From contig NZ_SJDM01000003.1 of the NCBI RefSeq assembly GCF_004761865.1, positions 1-64,000 on the forward strand: DNA of 64,000 nt, given 5' to 3'. The stretch comes from Crenalkalicoccus roseus (GTDB lineage Bacteria > Pseudomonadota > Alphaproteobacteria > Acetobacterales > Acetobacteraceae). Positions 1 to 8,124 of the stretch are shown in pieces; position 1 is the first letter of the stretch; every line of letters starts with the position of its first letter. The notes beneath the pieces were generated by a model, which saw only the letters and a program-made list of their open reading frames with translations, was not told where the DNA came from and ran no database searches. The position numbers and the translations under genes were made by a program.

Positions 1-153
1 GCGGCGGAGAGCGCCGCCCACTTCTTCCGCGCCGCCGGCTGCTGCGCGCCCGCCGACCGCGGGGACATCGAGGCGGTGCGCCGACGCGTCAATGGCGGCA
101 CGCTGGGGCTTGAGGACGTGCGCCGGCGCTATCTCGCGATGCAGCAGCTTTAG
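1..153 (+). CDS. GH19 chitinase/endolysin-like protein, C-terminal fragment
   Basis: Only the last 50 codons are present; the gene enters from the left edge in frame 1 and ends at TAG 151-153. The readable tail contains RRRVNGGTLGLEDVRRRY, which resembles the C-terminal block of glycoside hydrolase family 19 (typically RRVNGG.NGL.DR). Enzymes of this family cleave chitin or, in phage and bacterial endolysin versions, peptidoglycan. The catalytic glutamates lie upstream of the window, so activity cannot be judged. The stop overlaps by 4 bp the stop of a small convergent reading frame. The family call rests on one short motif. Confidence 0.6.
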   Translation, partial: AAESAAHFFRAAGCCAPADRGDIEAVRRRVNGGTLGLEDVRRRYLAMQQL

Positions 154-368
154 TGCTGGGCGGCGTTCTGTTTCTGCACAAGATCAGCCGCCGCCTTTAG
201 AATTTTCAGGGCGGCGTCCTTGCCGGCGGCATCGGTGATGTGCAGTGTCACCCAGGCTTCGGGATCACGCTTTCGTGAGGCGGCCGGCGCCCGTTCGCGC
301 GGCCGGGCACCAGGGGACGAAACGCCGACAACTGCCCCCCGCGACGCGAAAGTTGTATCGTAAGCCAT
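150..368 (-). CDS. Small hypothetical protein (72 aa)
   Basis: I do not recognise this gene. It encodes 72 residues: a basic, low-complexity N-terminal half rich in Arg, Pro and Ala, and a C-terminal half (about residues 38-68) that looks like a strand plus an amphipathic helix with TLHITDAAGKDAALKILK. No signal peptide or membrane segment is visible. It is convergent with the GH19-like gene, with stops overlapping by 4 bp. Upstream DNA (369-405) is AT-rich for this genome, which suits a promoter, but there is no clear Shine-Dalgarno. It could be a spurious frame, but the AT-rich upstream DNA and non-repetitive C-terminal half favour a real gene. Confidence 0.45.
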   Translation of the reverse strand: MAYDTTFASRGAVVGVSSPGARPRERAPAASRKRDPEAWVTLHITDAAGKDAALKILKAAADLVQKQNAAQH

Positions 369-631
369 TGAAAAAGGCCGATATCACATAATCATCACGA
401 ATATGGCGCGCATCGGCGTCGCATTCCCCTCTCCGGACGGCCACGGGGCCGCGGCCGGGGATGGTGCCCGGCGGCGCGCCGCCTGGCTACCCGGCCCGTT
501 CCTGCCGCCTGCGCGTGCGCGCCGGGCCGGCGCTGCACAGCCGGCGGGCAGGCGGTGCCCGCCCGGCGGATGAAGGCCGCGGCCCAAGGCGTGGCATGGA
601 CCTTGCTGTCCTCTGTGTCATGATGCGTCCC

Positions 632-1669
632 ATGACCGATGACCGAGGCGGTCCGGCCCAGCCCCTGCTGGCGCTGCGCGACCTGAGGAAGCACTTCCCC
701 ATCCGGGGCGGCCTGTTCGGCGGCGCCGTCGCCACCGTGCGCGCCGTGGACGGCGTCAGCTTCGCGGTGCGCAAGGGCGAGACGCTCGGCATCGTCGGCG
801 AGTCCGGCTGCGGCAAGTCCACCACCGCGCGGCTGCTGATGCGCCTGCTCGACCCCGATTCCGGGGAGATGGTGTTCGACGGCGAGCCGGTCGGGGTGAG
901 CGCCCAGGCGGGCGGCATCACGCTGAAGGAGTACCGCCGCCAGGTGCAGATGGTGTTCCAGGACAGCTACGCCTCGCTCAATCCCCGCCTGCCGATCGAG
1001 GACAGCATCGCCTTCGCGCCGCGCGTGCACGGCGTGCCGGCGAGGGAGGCGCAGGAGCGGGCGCGGGAACTGCTCGCCGCCGTCGGCCTCTCGCCGGCGC
1101 AGTTCGCCCGCCGCTACCCGCACGAGCTCTCGGGCGGGCAGCGCCAGCGGGTGAACATCGCCCGCGCCCTGGCGCTGCGCCCGCGGCTGGTGATCCTGGA
1201 CGAGCCGGTTTCCGCCCTCGACAAGAGCGTCGAGGCGCAGGTGCTGAACCTGCTGCTGGACCTGAAGGAGAAATTCGGCCTCACCTACGTCTTCATCAGC
1301 CACGACCTGAACGTGGTGCAGTACATCAGCGACCGGGTGCTGGTGATGTATCTCGGCATCATCGCCGAGCAGGGGCCGGTGGAGGCCATCTACGACCGCC
1401 CGGCGCACCCCTACACGCGCGCGCTGCTCGCCAGCCGCCCCTCCATGGACCCGGCGCGGCGGCGCACCGAGCCGCCGCTGACCGGCGACCCGCCCAACCC
1501 GGTCAACCCGCCCTCGGGCTGCCGCTTCCGCACGCGCTGCCCGCATGCCGAGGCGGTGTGCGCGGATCGGGTGCCGGCCCCGGCCGATCTCGGCGGCGGG
1601 CACGAGGCGGCCTGCCACATGGCGGTTCCGGGCAGCGGCCACAGCCAGGCGGGGAGGCTCGCGGCATGA
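632..1669 (+). CDS. Oligopeptide/dipeptide (nickel)-type ABC transporter ATP-binding protein, DppF/OppF-like
   Basis: Cytoplasmic ATPase subunit of a peptide/nickel-type importer, 345 aa from ATG 632. Walker A GESGCGKST lies at residues 56-64, a Q-loop in MVFQDSYASLNPR, the ABC signature LSGGQRQR from residue 166 and Walker B LVILDEP about 20 residues later. The C-terminal oligopeptide-transporter extension is present, with HPYTRALL and a Cys pair in CRFRTRCPHAEAVC. In-frame ATGs at 596, 620 and 623 are possible, but 632 places the conserved N-terminus at its usual distance. Its stop overlaps the start of the next ATPase gene (ATGA), so the two are translationally coupled. No permease or binding-protein gene is adjacent in this window. 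Confidence 0.9.
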   Translation: MTDDRGGPAQPLLALRDLRKHFPIRGGLFGGAVATVRAVDGVSFAVRKGETLGIVGESGCGKSTTARLLMRLLDPDSGEMVFDGEPVGVSAQAGGITLKEYRRQVQMVFQDSYASLNPRLPIEDSIAFAPRVHGVPAREAQERARELLAAVGLSPAQFARRYPHELSGGQRQRVNIARALALRPRLVILDEPVSALDKSVEAQVLNLLLDLKEKFGLTYVFISHDLNVVQYISDRVLVMYLGIIAEQGPVEAIYDRPAHPYTRALLASRPSMDPARRRTEPPLTGDPPNPVNPPSGCRFRTRCPHAEAVCADRVPAPADLGGGHEAACHMAVPGSGHSQAGRLAA

Positions 1670-2676
1670 GCGAGGTGATGGACCGCGCGGCCGTGGCGGC
1701 GGCCGGCGCCGCGCCGCTGGTGCGGCTGCGTGACCTGCATGTGCGCTTCGTCACCCGCGACCGCACGGTGCACGCGGTGAACGGCGTGGACATGGACCTC
1801 GCCCCGGGCGAGGTGCTGTGCATCCTGGGCGAATCGGGCTCCGGCAAGTCGGTGACGCTGCGCGCGCTGATGCGGCTGCTGCCCCGCACCGCCAAGGTGG
1901 AGGGCCGGATCGAGGTCGCCGGGCGCGACGTGCAGGCGATGACCGAGCGCGAGCTCGCCGATTTCCGCGGCGGCGACGTGGCGATGATCTTCCAGGAGCC
2001 GATGACGGCGCTCGACCCCGTCTTCACCATCGGCCGGCAGATCGCCGAGACGGTGGAGCGGCACGAGGGCGTCTCCCGCCGCGCCGCCGAGGCGCGGGCG
2101 CTGGAGCTTCTGGAGCTGGTGCAGATCCCCTCGGCGAAGCGCCGCCTCTCCGCCTATCCGCACGAGCTGTCGGGGGGCCTGCGCCAGCGCGCGATGATCG
2201 CCGTGGCGCTGGCCTGCCGGCCGAAGCTGCTGCTGGCCGACGAGCCGACCACCGCGCTCGACGCCACGGTGCAGATCCAGGTGCTGCTGCTGCTGCGCAG
2301 TCTGCAGGAGCAGATGGGCATGGGGGTGATCTTCGTCACCCACGACCTCGGCGTGGCGGGCGAGATCGCCGACCGCGTGGCGGTGATGTACGCCGGCAAG
2401 GTGGTGGAGGAAGGGCCGGTCGGGGCGATGATGCGGGCGCCGCTGCACCCCTATCCGAAGGGGCTGCTCGGCGCCACGGTGCATGCCGGGCTGCGCGGCC
2501 GGCGCCTCACCACCATCCCCGGTGCGCCGCCGAGCCTGGAGACGCTGCCCGCCGGCTGCGCCTTCGCCCCGCGCTGCCCGGAGGCCGAGCCCGCCTGCAC
2601 CGCCGACGACCCGGCGCCGCGTCGGCCGGCGCCGGACCGCATGGCGCGCTGCATCAAGGTTCCGGGGCGCGCATGA
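1666..2676 (+). CDS. Oligopeptide/dipeptide (nickel)-type ABC transporter ATP-binding protein, DppD/OppD-like
   Basis: Second ATPase subunit of the same importer, 336 aa, starting in an ATGA overlap with the preceding gene. Walker A GESGSGKS is at residues 55-62, the Q-loop is IFQEPMTALDP, the signature is LSGGLRQR, Walker B is LLLADEP and the H-loop is VTHDLG. The C-terminal family extension is visible in HPYPKGLLGA and the Cys-containing CAFAPRCPEAEPAC. OppD/OppF-type pairs normally form a heterodimer on two permeases. Gene order here is F-like then D-like, the reverse of the common order. After its stop there are 105 bp before an unrelated TPP enzyme. Confidence 0.9.
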   Translation: MSEVMDRAAVAAAGAAPLVRLRDLHVRFVTRDRTVHAVNGVDMDLAPGEVLCILGESGSGKSVTLRALMRLLPRTAKVEGRIEVAGRDVQAMTERELADFRGGDVAMIFQEPMTALDPVFTIGRQIAETVERHEGVSRRAAEARALELLELVQIPSAKRRLSAYPHELSGGLRQRAMIAVALACRPKLLLADEPTTALDATVQIQVLLLLRSLQEQMGMGVIFVTHDLGVAGEIADRVAVMYAGKVVEEGPVGAMMRAPLHPYPKGLLGATVHAGLRGRRLTTIPGAPPSLETLPAGCAFAPRCPEAEPACTADDPAPRRPAPDRMARCIKVPGRA

Positions 2677-2781
2677 CGCCGCGCGCCGCGCCGTCGGCCG
2701 CGTTTTCCACGCCGAGGCGCTGACACCGCGCCCGGAAATGCTCTAGACCTCTTCCCCGGCGCAGCGGAACGGGAGGAGCGG

Positions 2782-4548
2782 ATGGCGGCAGTGCGGAAGC
2801 CGGAGGCGCGGCTCGGCGGACATATCCTGGCGGATGCGCTGGTGGCGCAGGGCGTCACCCACGCCTTCTGCGTGCCGGGGGAGAGCTATCTCGATCTGCT
2901 GGACGGTCTCTACGCGCGGCGCAACCGCATCCAGCTCGTCACCTGCCGCTTCGAGGCGGGCGCGGTGCACATGGCGGAAGCCTACGGCAAGCTCACCGGG
3001 CGGCCCGGCGTCGCCATCGTCACCCGCGGCCCCGGCGCCTGCCATGCCAGCATCGGCGTGCATGTCGCCTTCCAGGATTCGACGCCGCTCGTGCTGATCG
3101 TCGGCCAGATCCCGTTCGAGGAGACCGACCGCGAGTCGTTCCAGGAGGTGGATTACCGCCGCATGTTCGCCCCGCTCGCCAAGTGGGTGACGCAGATAGA
3201 CGACGCGGCGCGCATCCCGGAGCTGATGGCGCATGCCTTCGACGTCGCCGTCAGCGGCCGCCCCGGACCGGTGGTGGTGGCGATCTCCGAGGAGATGCAG
3301 AGGAGCATGGCGACGGTGCCCGACATCGGCCCGCCGCCGGTGCTGCCCGCCCATCCCGCGCCGGAGGCGCTGCCGCGGCTGATGGAGATGCTCGGGCGGG
3401 CGCGGCGCCCGCTCGCGGTGCTCGGCGGCAGCCGCTGGAGCGCGGAGGGGCGCGCGGCGATCCACGACTTCCTGGTGGCGAACGACCTGCCCGTGGCCGT
3501 CTCCTTCCGCCGCCAGGGCCTGTTCGACGGCACGCATTCCAACTATGTCGGCGATCTCGGTGTCGGCGCCGACACGACGCTGGTGGCGAAGGCGAAGGAG
3601 TGCGACCTGTTCCTCGCCATCGGCACCCGCCTCGGCGAGCCGGTCAGCCAGGGCTACACGCTGTTCGACATGGCCGGCGGCACGCCGATCGTGCACGTCC
3701 ATCCCGAGCCGTCGGAGATCGGCCGCGTCTACCGCCCCGCTCTCGGCATCGTCTCCGACCTCAACGCCTTCGCCCTGGCGGCGAAGGCGACGCGGCCGGT
3801 GGAGCGGCCCGCCTGGTCCGGCTGGCGGGCGGAGCTGCGCGCGGCGCGGGAGGCGCAGGCGAGGGTGCCCGACTACGACGGGCCGCTGAACCTGGCCGCG
3901 GCGCTGCAGGAGCTCGAGCGCATCCTGCCGCCGGACACCATCTTCACCACCGACGCCGGCAATTTCGCCACCTGGCCGACGCGCTTCATGCACGTCTCCG
4001 AGGGGCAGGAATTCCTCGGCCCCACCAACGGCGCCATGGGCTACGGCGTGCCGGCGGCGATCGGGGCGAAGATCGTGCATCCCGAGCGCACCGTGGTCTG
4101 CTTCGTCGGCGATGGCGGCTTCCTGATGACGGGGCAGGAGATCGCCACCGCCTTCCACCATTCCGTCGCGCCGATCATCCTGGTCTTCAACAACCAGATG
4201 TACGGCACCATCCGCATGCATCAGGAGCGCACCTATCCCGGCCGCGTCTCCGGCACCTCCCTGACCAATCCGGATTTCGCCCGCTTCATCGAGAGCTTCG
4301 GCGGCCATGGGGAGGTGGTGGAGCGCACCGAGGACCTGGTGCCCGCCTTCCGCCGGGCCGAGGCCAGCGGCAGGCCGGCGGTGATCGAGGTGCGGATGAA
4401 CCCGGAGCAGGTGACCAACCGCGCCACCATCGCCCAGCTTCGCGAGCAGGCCCGCAAGGCCGCCGAGGGCGCGGCCGCCGGCGCCAGGGCGCCCGCCCAG
4501 CCGGCGCGGGTGCCGGTACCCCGCCGCACCGCGCCCAGGCCGCGCTGA
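2782..4548 (+). CDS. Thiamine-pyrophosphate-dependent enzyme, acetolactate-synthase-like
   Basis: 588 aa with the three-domain layout of the ALS/POX family: N-terminal pyrimidine-binding domain (residues about 12-180), central domain (about 200-330) and C-terminal diphosphate-binding domain (about 380-550). Glu58 in CRFEAGAVHMAEAYGK is the expected cofactor-activating glutamate, and the Mg/TPP motif runs from GDG near residue 443 to NN near 471. ATG 2782 is preceded by GGGAGGAG. The C-terminal 40 residues are low-complexity Ala/Pro/Arg. The reaction is not fixed by sequence: acetolactate synthase, oxalyl-CoA or benzoylformate decarboxylase relatives are all possible. No small regulatory IlvH subunit is nearby, which argues against the anabolic enzyme. 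Confidence 0.85.
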   Translation: MAAVRKPEARLGGHILADALVAQGVTHAFCVPGESYLDLLDGLYARRNRIQLVTCRFEAGAVHMAEAYGKLTGRPGVAIVTRGPGACHASIGVHVAFQDSTPLVLIVGQIPFEETDRESFQEVDYRRMFAPLAKWVTQIDDAARIPELMAHAFDVAVSGRPGPVVVAISEEMQRSMATVPDIGPPPVLPAHPAPEALPRLMEMLGRARRPLAVLGGSRWSAEGRAAIHDFLVANDLPVAVSFRRQGLFDGTHSNYVGDLGVGADTTLVAKAKECDLFLAIGTRLGEPVSQGYTLFDMAGGTPIVHVHPEPSEIGRVYRPALGIVSDLNAFALAAKATRPVERPAWSGWRAELRAAREAQARVPDYDGPLNLAAALQELERILPPDTIFTTDAGNFATWPTRFMHVSEGQEFLGPTNGAMGYGVPAAIGAKIVHPERTVVCFVGDGGFLMTGQEIATAFHHSVAPIILVFNNQMYGTIRMHQERTYPGRVSGTSLTNPDFARFIESFGGHGEVVERTEDLVPAFRRAEASGRPAVIEVRMNPEQVTNRATIAQLREQARKAAEGAAAGARAPAQPARVPVPRRTAPRPR

Positions 4549-4559
4549 AGGGGGCGGAA

Positions 4560-4585
4560 GCGGCCTGAAGGCGCCTCCAGGCCGC
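4560..4585 (+). terminator. Candidate intrinsic hairpin after the TPP-enzyme gene
   Basis: Perfect 8-bp arms GCGGCCTG (4560-4567) and CAGGCCGC (4578-4585) enclose a loop that itself contains the palindrome AGGCGCCT. It begins 12 bp after the stop of the TPP-enzyme gene. There is no T-run, as is common in very GC-rich genomes, so termination is inferred from position and stem strength only. Confidence 0.4.
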
Positions 4586-4731
4586 CGGCATGAGGGCGCT
4601 ACGGCGTGATCCGCCTGGACGGATCACGCTTCCGCCCTTCATCGGGCGGCCGGTTCACCGCTCCGGCGCGCCTGCCTCCGCGGATCAGGCGCCAGGGCAT
4701 GGTCCGTTCGCCCTGGCGCACGGCATCCGCT

Positions 4732-5043
4732 CTACCGCGGCGCCGGCTCCGCCACCGCCGCGTCGCGGCGCCTCGGCGCGTCCTGGCGGCGCGTCGCGTC
4801 CGCGCGCTGCTGGCGCGTCATGCCGTTCCAGGCGCGGCGGGCCTCCTCAGGCGGCAGGGGCGGCTTGCCCTCCCCGGCGAGGCGCCGCTGCACCATGCGG
4901 CGTTGCTGGGGGGTCATCTCCTCGAAATTGAGCGTGCTGAGCCGACGCCGCTTCGGCGGCGCCGCGGCGGGCGGGGCACCCTGGGCGAGGGCGGGGAGGG
5001 GAAGCAGAATCAGGGACAGGCGGAGAAGGGTGCGTCGGCGCAT
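4732..5043 (-). CDS. Small secreted/periplasmic hypothetical protein
   Basis: 103 aa from ATG 5043 (an in-frame ATG at 5052 is equally usable). The N-terminus MRRRTLLRLSLILLPLPALA is a clear Sec signal peptide with probable cleavage after ALA. The mature part is about 80 residues, Pro/Arg-rich, with a conserved-looking core NFEEMTPQQRRMVQRRL and WNGMTRQQR, two short TPQQR-type helical repeats reminiscent of small periplasmic DUF3106-like proteins. That resemblance is weak. The gene is convergent with the TPP-enzyme gene and lies downstream, on the same strand, of the gamma-glutamyltranspeptidase-family gene. Function unknown. Confidence 0.65.
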   Translation of the reverse strand: MRRRTLLRLSLILLPLPALAQGAPPAAAPPKRRRLSTLNFEEMTPQQRRMVQRRLAGEGKPPLPPEEARRAWNGMTRQQRADATRRQDAPRRRDAAVAEPAPR

Positions 5044-5127
5044 GACTCGCATCCGTTGGGACCGGCGCGGCAGCCTGCCTCCGCCCCGTGATGCGGACAA
5101 CTTAAACGCGTGTAGCCTTTCGCGCGC

Positions 5128-6918
5128 TCAGCGCCCCACCGCGTAACCCTGCATGCCACGCGGATTGGCGCCGGCGAGGATCTGCCCGTCGGCTTCCCGC
5201 CGCACGCCGGTGAGGCGGCCCTCGGACCACTCGCCGCCCGTCTCCGCGCGGTGGCCGCGCGCCTGCAGGGCCGCAAGCACCTCGGCCGCGAAGCGGCCCT
5301 CGATCACCACCTTGCCGGGCTTCGCGCCGCGCGGCCAGAAGCTGCTGATCCAGTGCTCGGAATGGAAGCTCGGCAGGTCGATCGCCTGCTGGATGCCGAA
5401 GCCATGGTCCAGCATGCGCATCAGCATGATCGGCTGCCACTGGTCCTGCTGCTCCCCGCCCGGCGTGCCGAAGCTCAGCCAGGGACGCCCCTCGCGCAGC
5501 ACCAGGGAGGGGGAGAGGGTGGTGCGCGGCCGCTTGCCCGGGGCGAGGCCGTTCGGCAGCGACTCGTCGAGCCAGAACATCTGGCAGCGGCTGCCGAGGC
5601 AGAAGCCGAGGCCGGGGATGGCGGGGGAGGATTGCAGCCAGCCCGCCGAGGGCGTGGCGCTGACGCAATTCCCCCAGCGGTCCACCACGTCCACATGGCA
5701 GGTGTCGCCGCCGGAGGCGCCGAGGCGCGACAGCGTGGGCTCGCCGGTGCCGGCGGCCATTGCCATCTCCTCGGCGCGCCGCGCCGCGGCGGCGTAGTCG
5801 GGAAGGCGCGGCGTCCGGCCGTCGGGGCTGCCGGGGCGGAACTCCAGCGAGGCCGCCTCCCCGATCAGCCGCCGCCGCGCCTCCGTGTAGCCGGGCGAGA
5901 GCAGCGCGCGCATCGGCACCTCCACGAAGGCCGGGTCGCCGTAGAAGGCCTCGCGGTCGGCGAAGGCGAGCTTCATCGCCTCCACCGCCGTATGGACGAA
6001 CTCCTCCCCGACCGGGTCCATCGCGGCGATGTCGAAGCCCTCGAGCAGCGCCAGGGTCTGCAGCATGGCGGGGCCCTGGCTCCAGGGGCCGCATTTCAGC
6101 ACGGTGTGGCCGCGGTAGTCGTGGGCGAGCGGCGCCTCCACCGTCGCGCGCCAGCCCGCCATGTCCTCGGCGGTCAGCAGCGCGTGGTGGCGGCGGCCGG
6201 AAGTGTCGAGGGCGGCGAAGGAGCGGCCGAAGCGGTCGATCGCCTCGGCGACGAAGCCGCGGTACCAGGCGTCGCGCGCGGCCTCGATCTGCGCCTCGCG
6301 GTCGCTTCCGACGGCCTCGGCTTCGCGCACCAGGCGCTCGTAGGTGTCGGCGAGCGCGGGGTTGGCGTAGAGGCCGCCCGGCTCCGGCCCGCCGCCGCGC
6401 AGCCACAGCGCGGCGGAGGAGGGCCAGGCCTGCTCGAAGAGCGGGCGCACCGTCTCGATCGTCGCGCGCACGCGCGGCACCATGGGGGCGCCGTGGCGGG
6501 CGTAGCCGATCGCGAATTCCAGCACCTCGCGCGGCCGCCACGTGCCGTGGTCGCGCAGCATCAGCATCCAGGCGTCGAAGGCGCCGGGGACGGGGGCGCA
6601 GAGGAAGCCCGTGCCGGGCACGAGGTCGAGGCCGAGCTCGTCCCGCAGCTTCGCCACCGTCATCGCACGCGGCGCCGGACCCTGGCCGCAGATCACCATC
6701 TGTCGGTCGAGCCGCGCGCTGTGCAGGATGATGGGGCAGTCGCCGCCCGGCCCGTTCAGGTGCGGCTCCACCACCTGCAGCGTGAAGCCGGCGGCGCAGG
6801 CGGCGTCGAAGGCATTGCCGCCGCGCTCGAGCACCGCCATGCCGACCTGGCTGGCGATCCAGTGGGTGGAGGCGACGGCGCCGAAGGTGCCGGCGATCTC
6901 GGGCCGGGTGGTGAACAT
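5128..6918 (-). CDS. Gamma-glutamyltranspeptidase-family protein
   Basis: 596 aa N-terminal-nucleophile hydrolase of the GGT family. The alpha part includes VASTHWIASQVGMAVLERGGNA-like sequence (residues about 15-37) and NGPGGDCP. Thr406, in GGDTCHVDV followed by DRWGN, is the expected autoprocessing nucleophile that starts the small subunit. Further family blocks are TPSAGW and FGTPGGEQQDQW. No signal peptide is visible from ATG 6918, so this looks like the cytosolic GGT-like subgroup rather than the classical periplasmic glutathione hydrolase. It lies 70 bp downstream of a Bug-type receptor gene and is probably co-transcribed, suggesting a gamma-glutamyl or related amide substrate imported or sensed by that receptor. 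Confidence 0.88.
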   Translation of the reverse strand: MFTTRPEIAGTFGAVASTHWIASQVGMAVLERGGNAFDAACAAGFTLQVVEPHLNGPGGDCPIILHSARLDRQMVICGQGPAPRAMTVAKLRDELGLDLVPGTGFLCAPVPGAFDAWMLMLRDHGTWRPREVLEFAIGYARHGAPMVPRVRATIETVRPLFEQAWPSSAALWLRGGGPEPGGLYANPALADTYERLVREAEAVGSDREAQIEAARDAWYRGFVAEAIDRFGRSFAALDTSGRRHHALLTAEDMAGWRATVEAPLAHDYRGHTVLKCGPWSQGPAMLQTLALLEGFDIAAMDPVGEEFVHTAVEAMKLAFADREAFYGDPAFVEVPMRALLSPGYTEARRRLIGEAASLEFRPGSPDGRTPRLPDYAAAARRAEEMAMAAGTGEPTLSRLGASGGDTCHVDVVDRWGNCVSATPSAGWLQSSPAIPGLGFCLGSRCQMFWLDESLPNGLAPGKRPRTTLSPSLVLREGRPWLSFGTPGGEQQDQWQPIMLMRMLDHGFGIQQAIDLPSFHSEHWISSFWPRGAKPGKVVIEGRFAAEVLAALQARGHRAETGGEWSEGRLTGVRREADGQILAGANPRGMQGYAVGR

Positions 6919-6988
6919 CTCTGTCTCCCTGGTCGCGCAGGCGGATGGGGCTGGGCGACGGGGCGGTACGGCGCCCGTGCCTCCAGGG

Positions 6989-7975
6989 TCAGTCCACCGT
7001 CGCGCCGGAGCGGCGGACCACCTCGCGCCAGCGTTCGATGTCGCGCCGGTGGATCTCCCGGAACGCCTCGGGCGTGGTCGCGGCGGGCGGCGTGATGCCC
7101 TGCGTCTCGATCAGCCAGCGCCGGAACTCCGGCTCGGCGATGATGCGGTTCACCTCGGCATTCATGCGGCGCTGGATCGGCTCCGGCAGGCCGGGGGGCG
7201 CGAACAGGGCGTACCAGGTGCTGCTTTCGAAGCCCGGCAGGCCGCAGGCCTCCTCGACCGTCGGGATCTCGGGCAGCGCGGGGACGCGGTCGCGGGTGGT
7301 GACGGCAAGGCCGCGCACCTGGCCCTGGCGAATCGCGGCGATGGCGGGGCCGGTCTGGTTGAAGAACAGGTCCACGTCCCCGGCCAGCAGCGCGCCCATC
7401 GCGCCGGGCTGCCCGCGATAGGGGATGTGCGTGATCTCTATGTTCGCCGCCGCCGCGAATTGCGCGCCGGCGAGATGCGTGGAGGCGCCGTTGCCGGTGG
7501 AGGCGTAGTTCAGCGCGCCGGGCCGGGCGCGGGCGGCGGCGATCAGGTCCTGGCAGGTCCGGTATTGCGGCCGCTTCTCCGGATTCACGGTGAGCACGTT
7601 CGGCACGTCGCCGAGCAGCGCGACATGCGTGACGTCCTGGAAGGGGTCGAAGGGCAGGGTGCGGTAGAGGCTGGCATTGATCGCGTGCGTGCCGGCGGTG
7701 CCGAACAGGAACAGGTAGCCGTCCGGACGCGCCTTGGCGACATGGTCGGAGGCGATGTTGCCGCCGGCGCCGGTGCGGTTGTCCACCACCACCGGCACGC
7801 CGAGGGCGCGGGAGAGCGGCTCGGCAAGCTTCCTTGCGTAGATGTCCACGCCGGAGCCGTTGGGGAAGCCGCCCATGATGGTGATCGGGCGGCTGGGCCA
7901 GACGTTTTGGGCAAGGGCCGTGCCGGGCAGGGCCATGGCGGAGGCGAGTGCGAGGAGTGCGCGACGGCGCATCAT
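6989..7975 (-). CDS. Tripartite tricarboxylate transporter (Bug family) substrate-binding protein
   Basis: 328 aa periplasmic receptor. The Sec signal peptide is MMRRRALLALASAMALPGTA with cleavage expected at ALA-Q. Family hallmarks are WPSRPITIMGGFPNGSGVD, VDNRTGAGG, ARPDGYLF and GDVDLFF. ATG 7975 is chosen because AGGAAGGAGAT lies just upstream and the signal peptide begins there; the frame is open further upstream. Bug proteins deliver carboxylates and related small molecules to TctAB, but neither tctA nor tctB is in the window, so this is an orphan receptor. It is probably in an operon with the GGT-family gene that follows. Confidence 0.92.
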   Translation of the reverse strand: MMRRRALLALASAMALPGTALAQNVWPSRPITIMGGFPNGSGVDIYARKLAEPLSRALGVPVVVDNRTGAGGNIASDHVAKARPDGYLFLFGTAGTHAINASLYRTLPFDPFQDVTHVALLGDVPNVLTVNPEKRPQYRTCQDLIAAARARPGALNYASTGNGASTHLAGAQFAAAANIEITHIPYRGQPGAMGALLAGDVDLFFNQTGPAIAAIRQGQVRGLAVTTRDRVPALPEIPTVEEACGLPGFESSTWYALFAPPGLPEPIQRRMNAEVNRIIAEPEFRRWLIETQGITPPAATTPEAFREIHRRDIERWREVVRRSGATVD

Positions 7976-8124
7976 GCGGTGATCTCCTTCCTGTCCGGTC
8001 CGGCCTGACAGAGGATTGTAGTGCGCCGCCTTCCCGCGATGAACGCGCTTTCTCCCGGGAATGCCCGTCCCGCGGGCCCTCGCCCACGGGCTCGGCACGG
8101 GGGAATCCCGCCGGCGATGCCGTG

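Noticed and set aside
2743-4308. 521-codon open frame antisense to the TPP-enzyme gene
   Set aside because: Composition is biased to Arg, His, Gly and Ala without recognisable motifs, while the plus-strand gene has a complete TPP motif and RBS.
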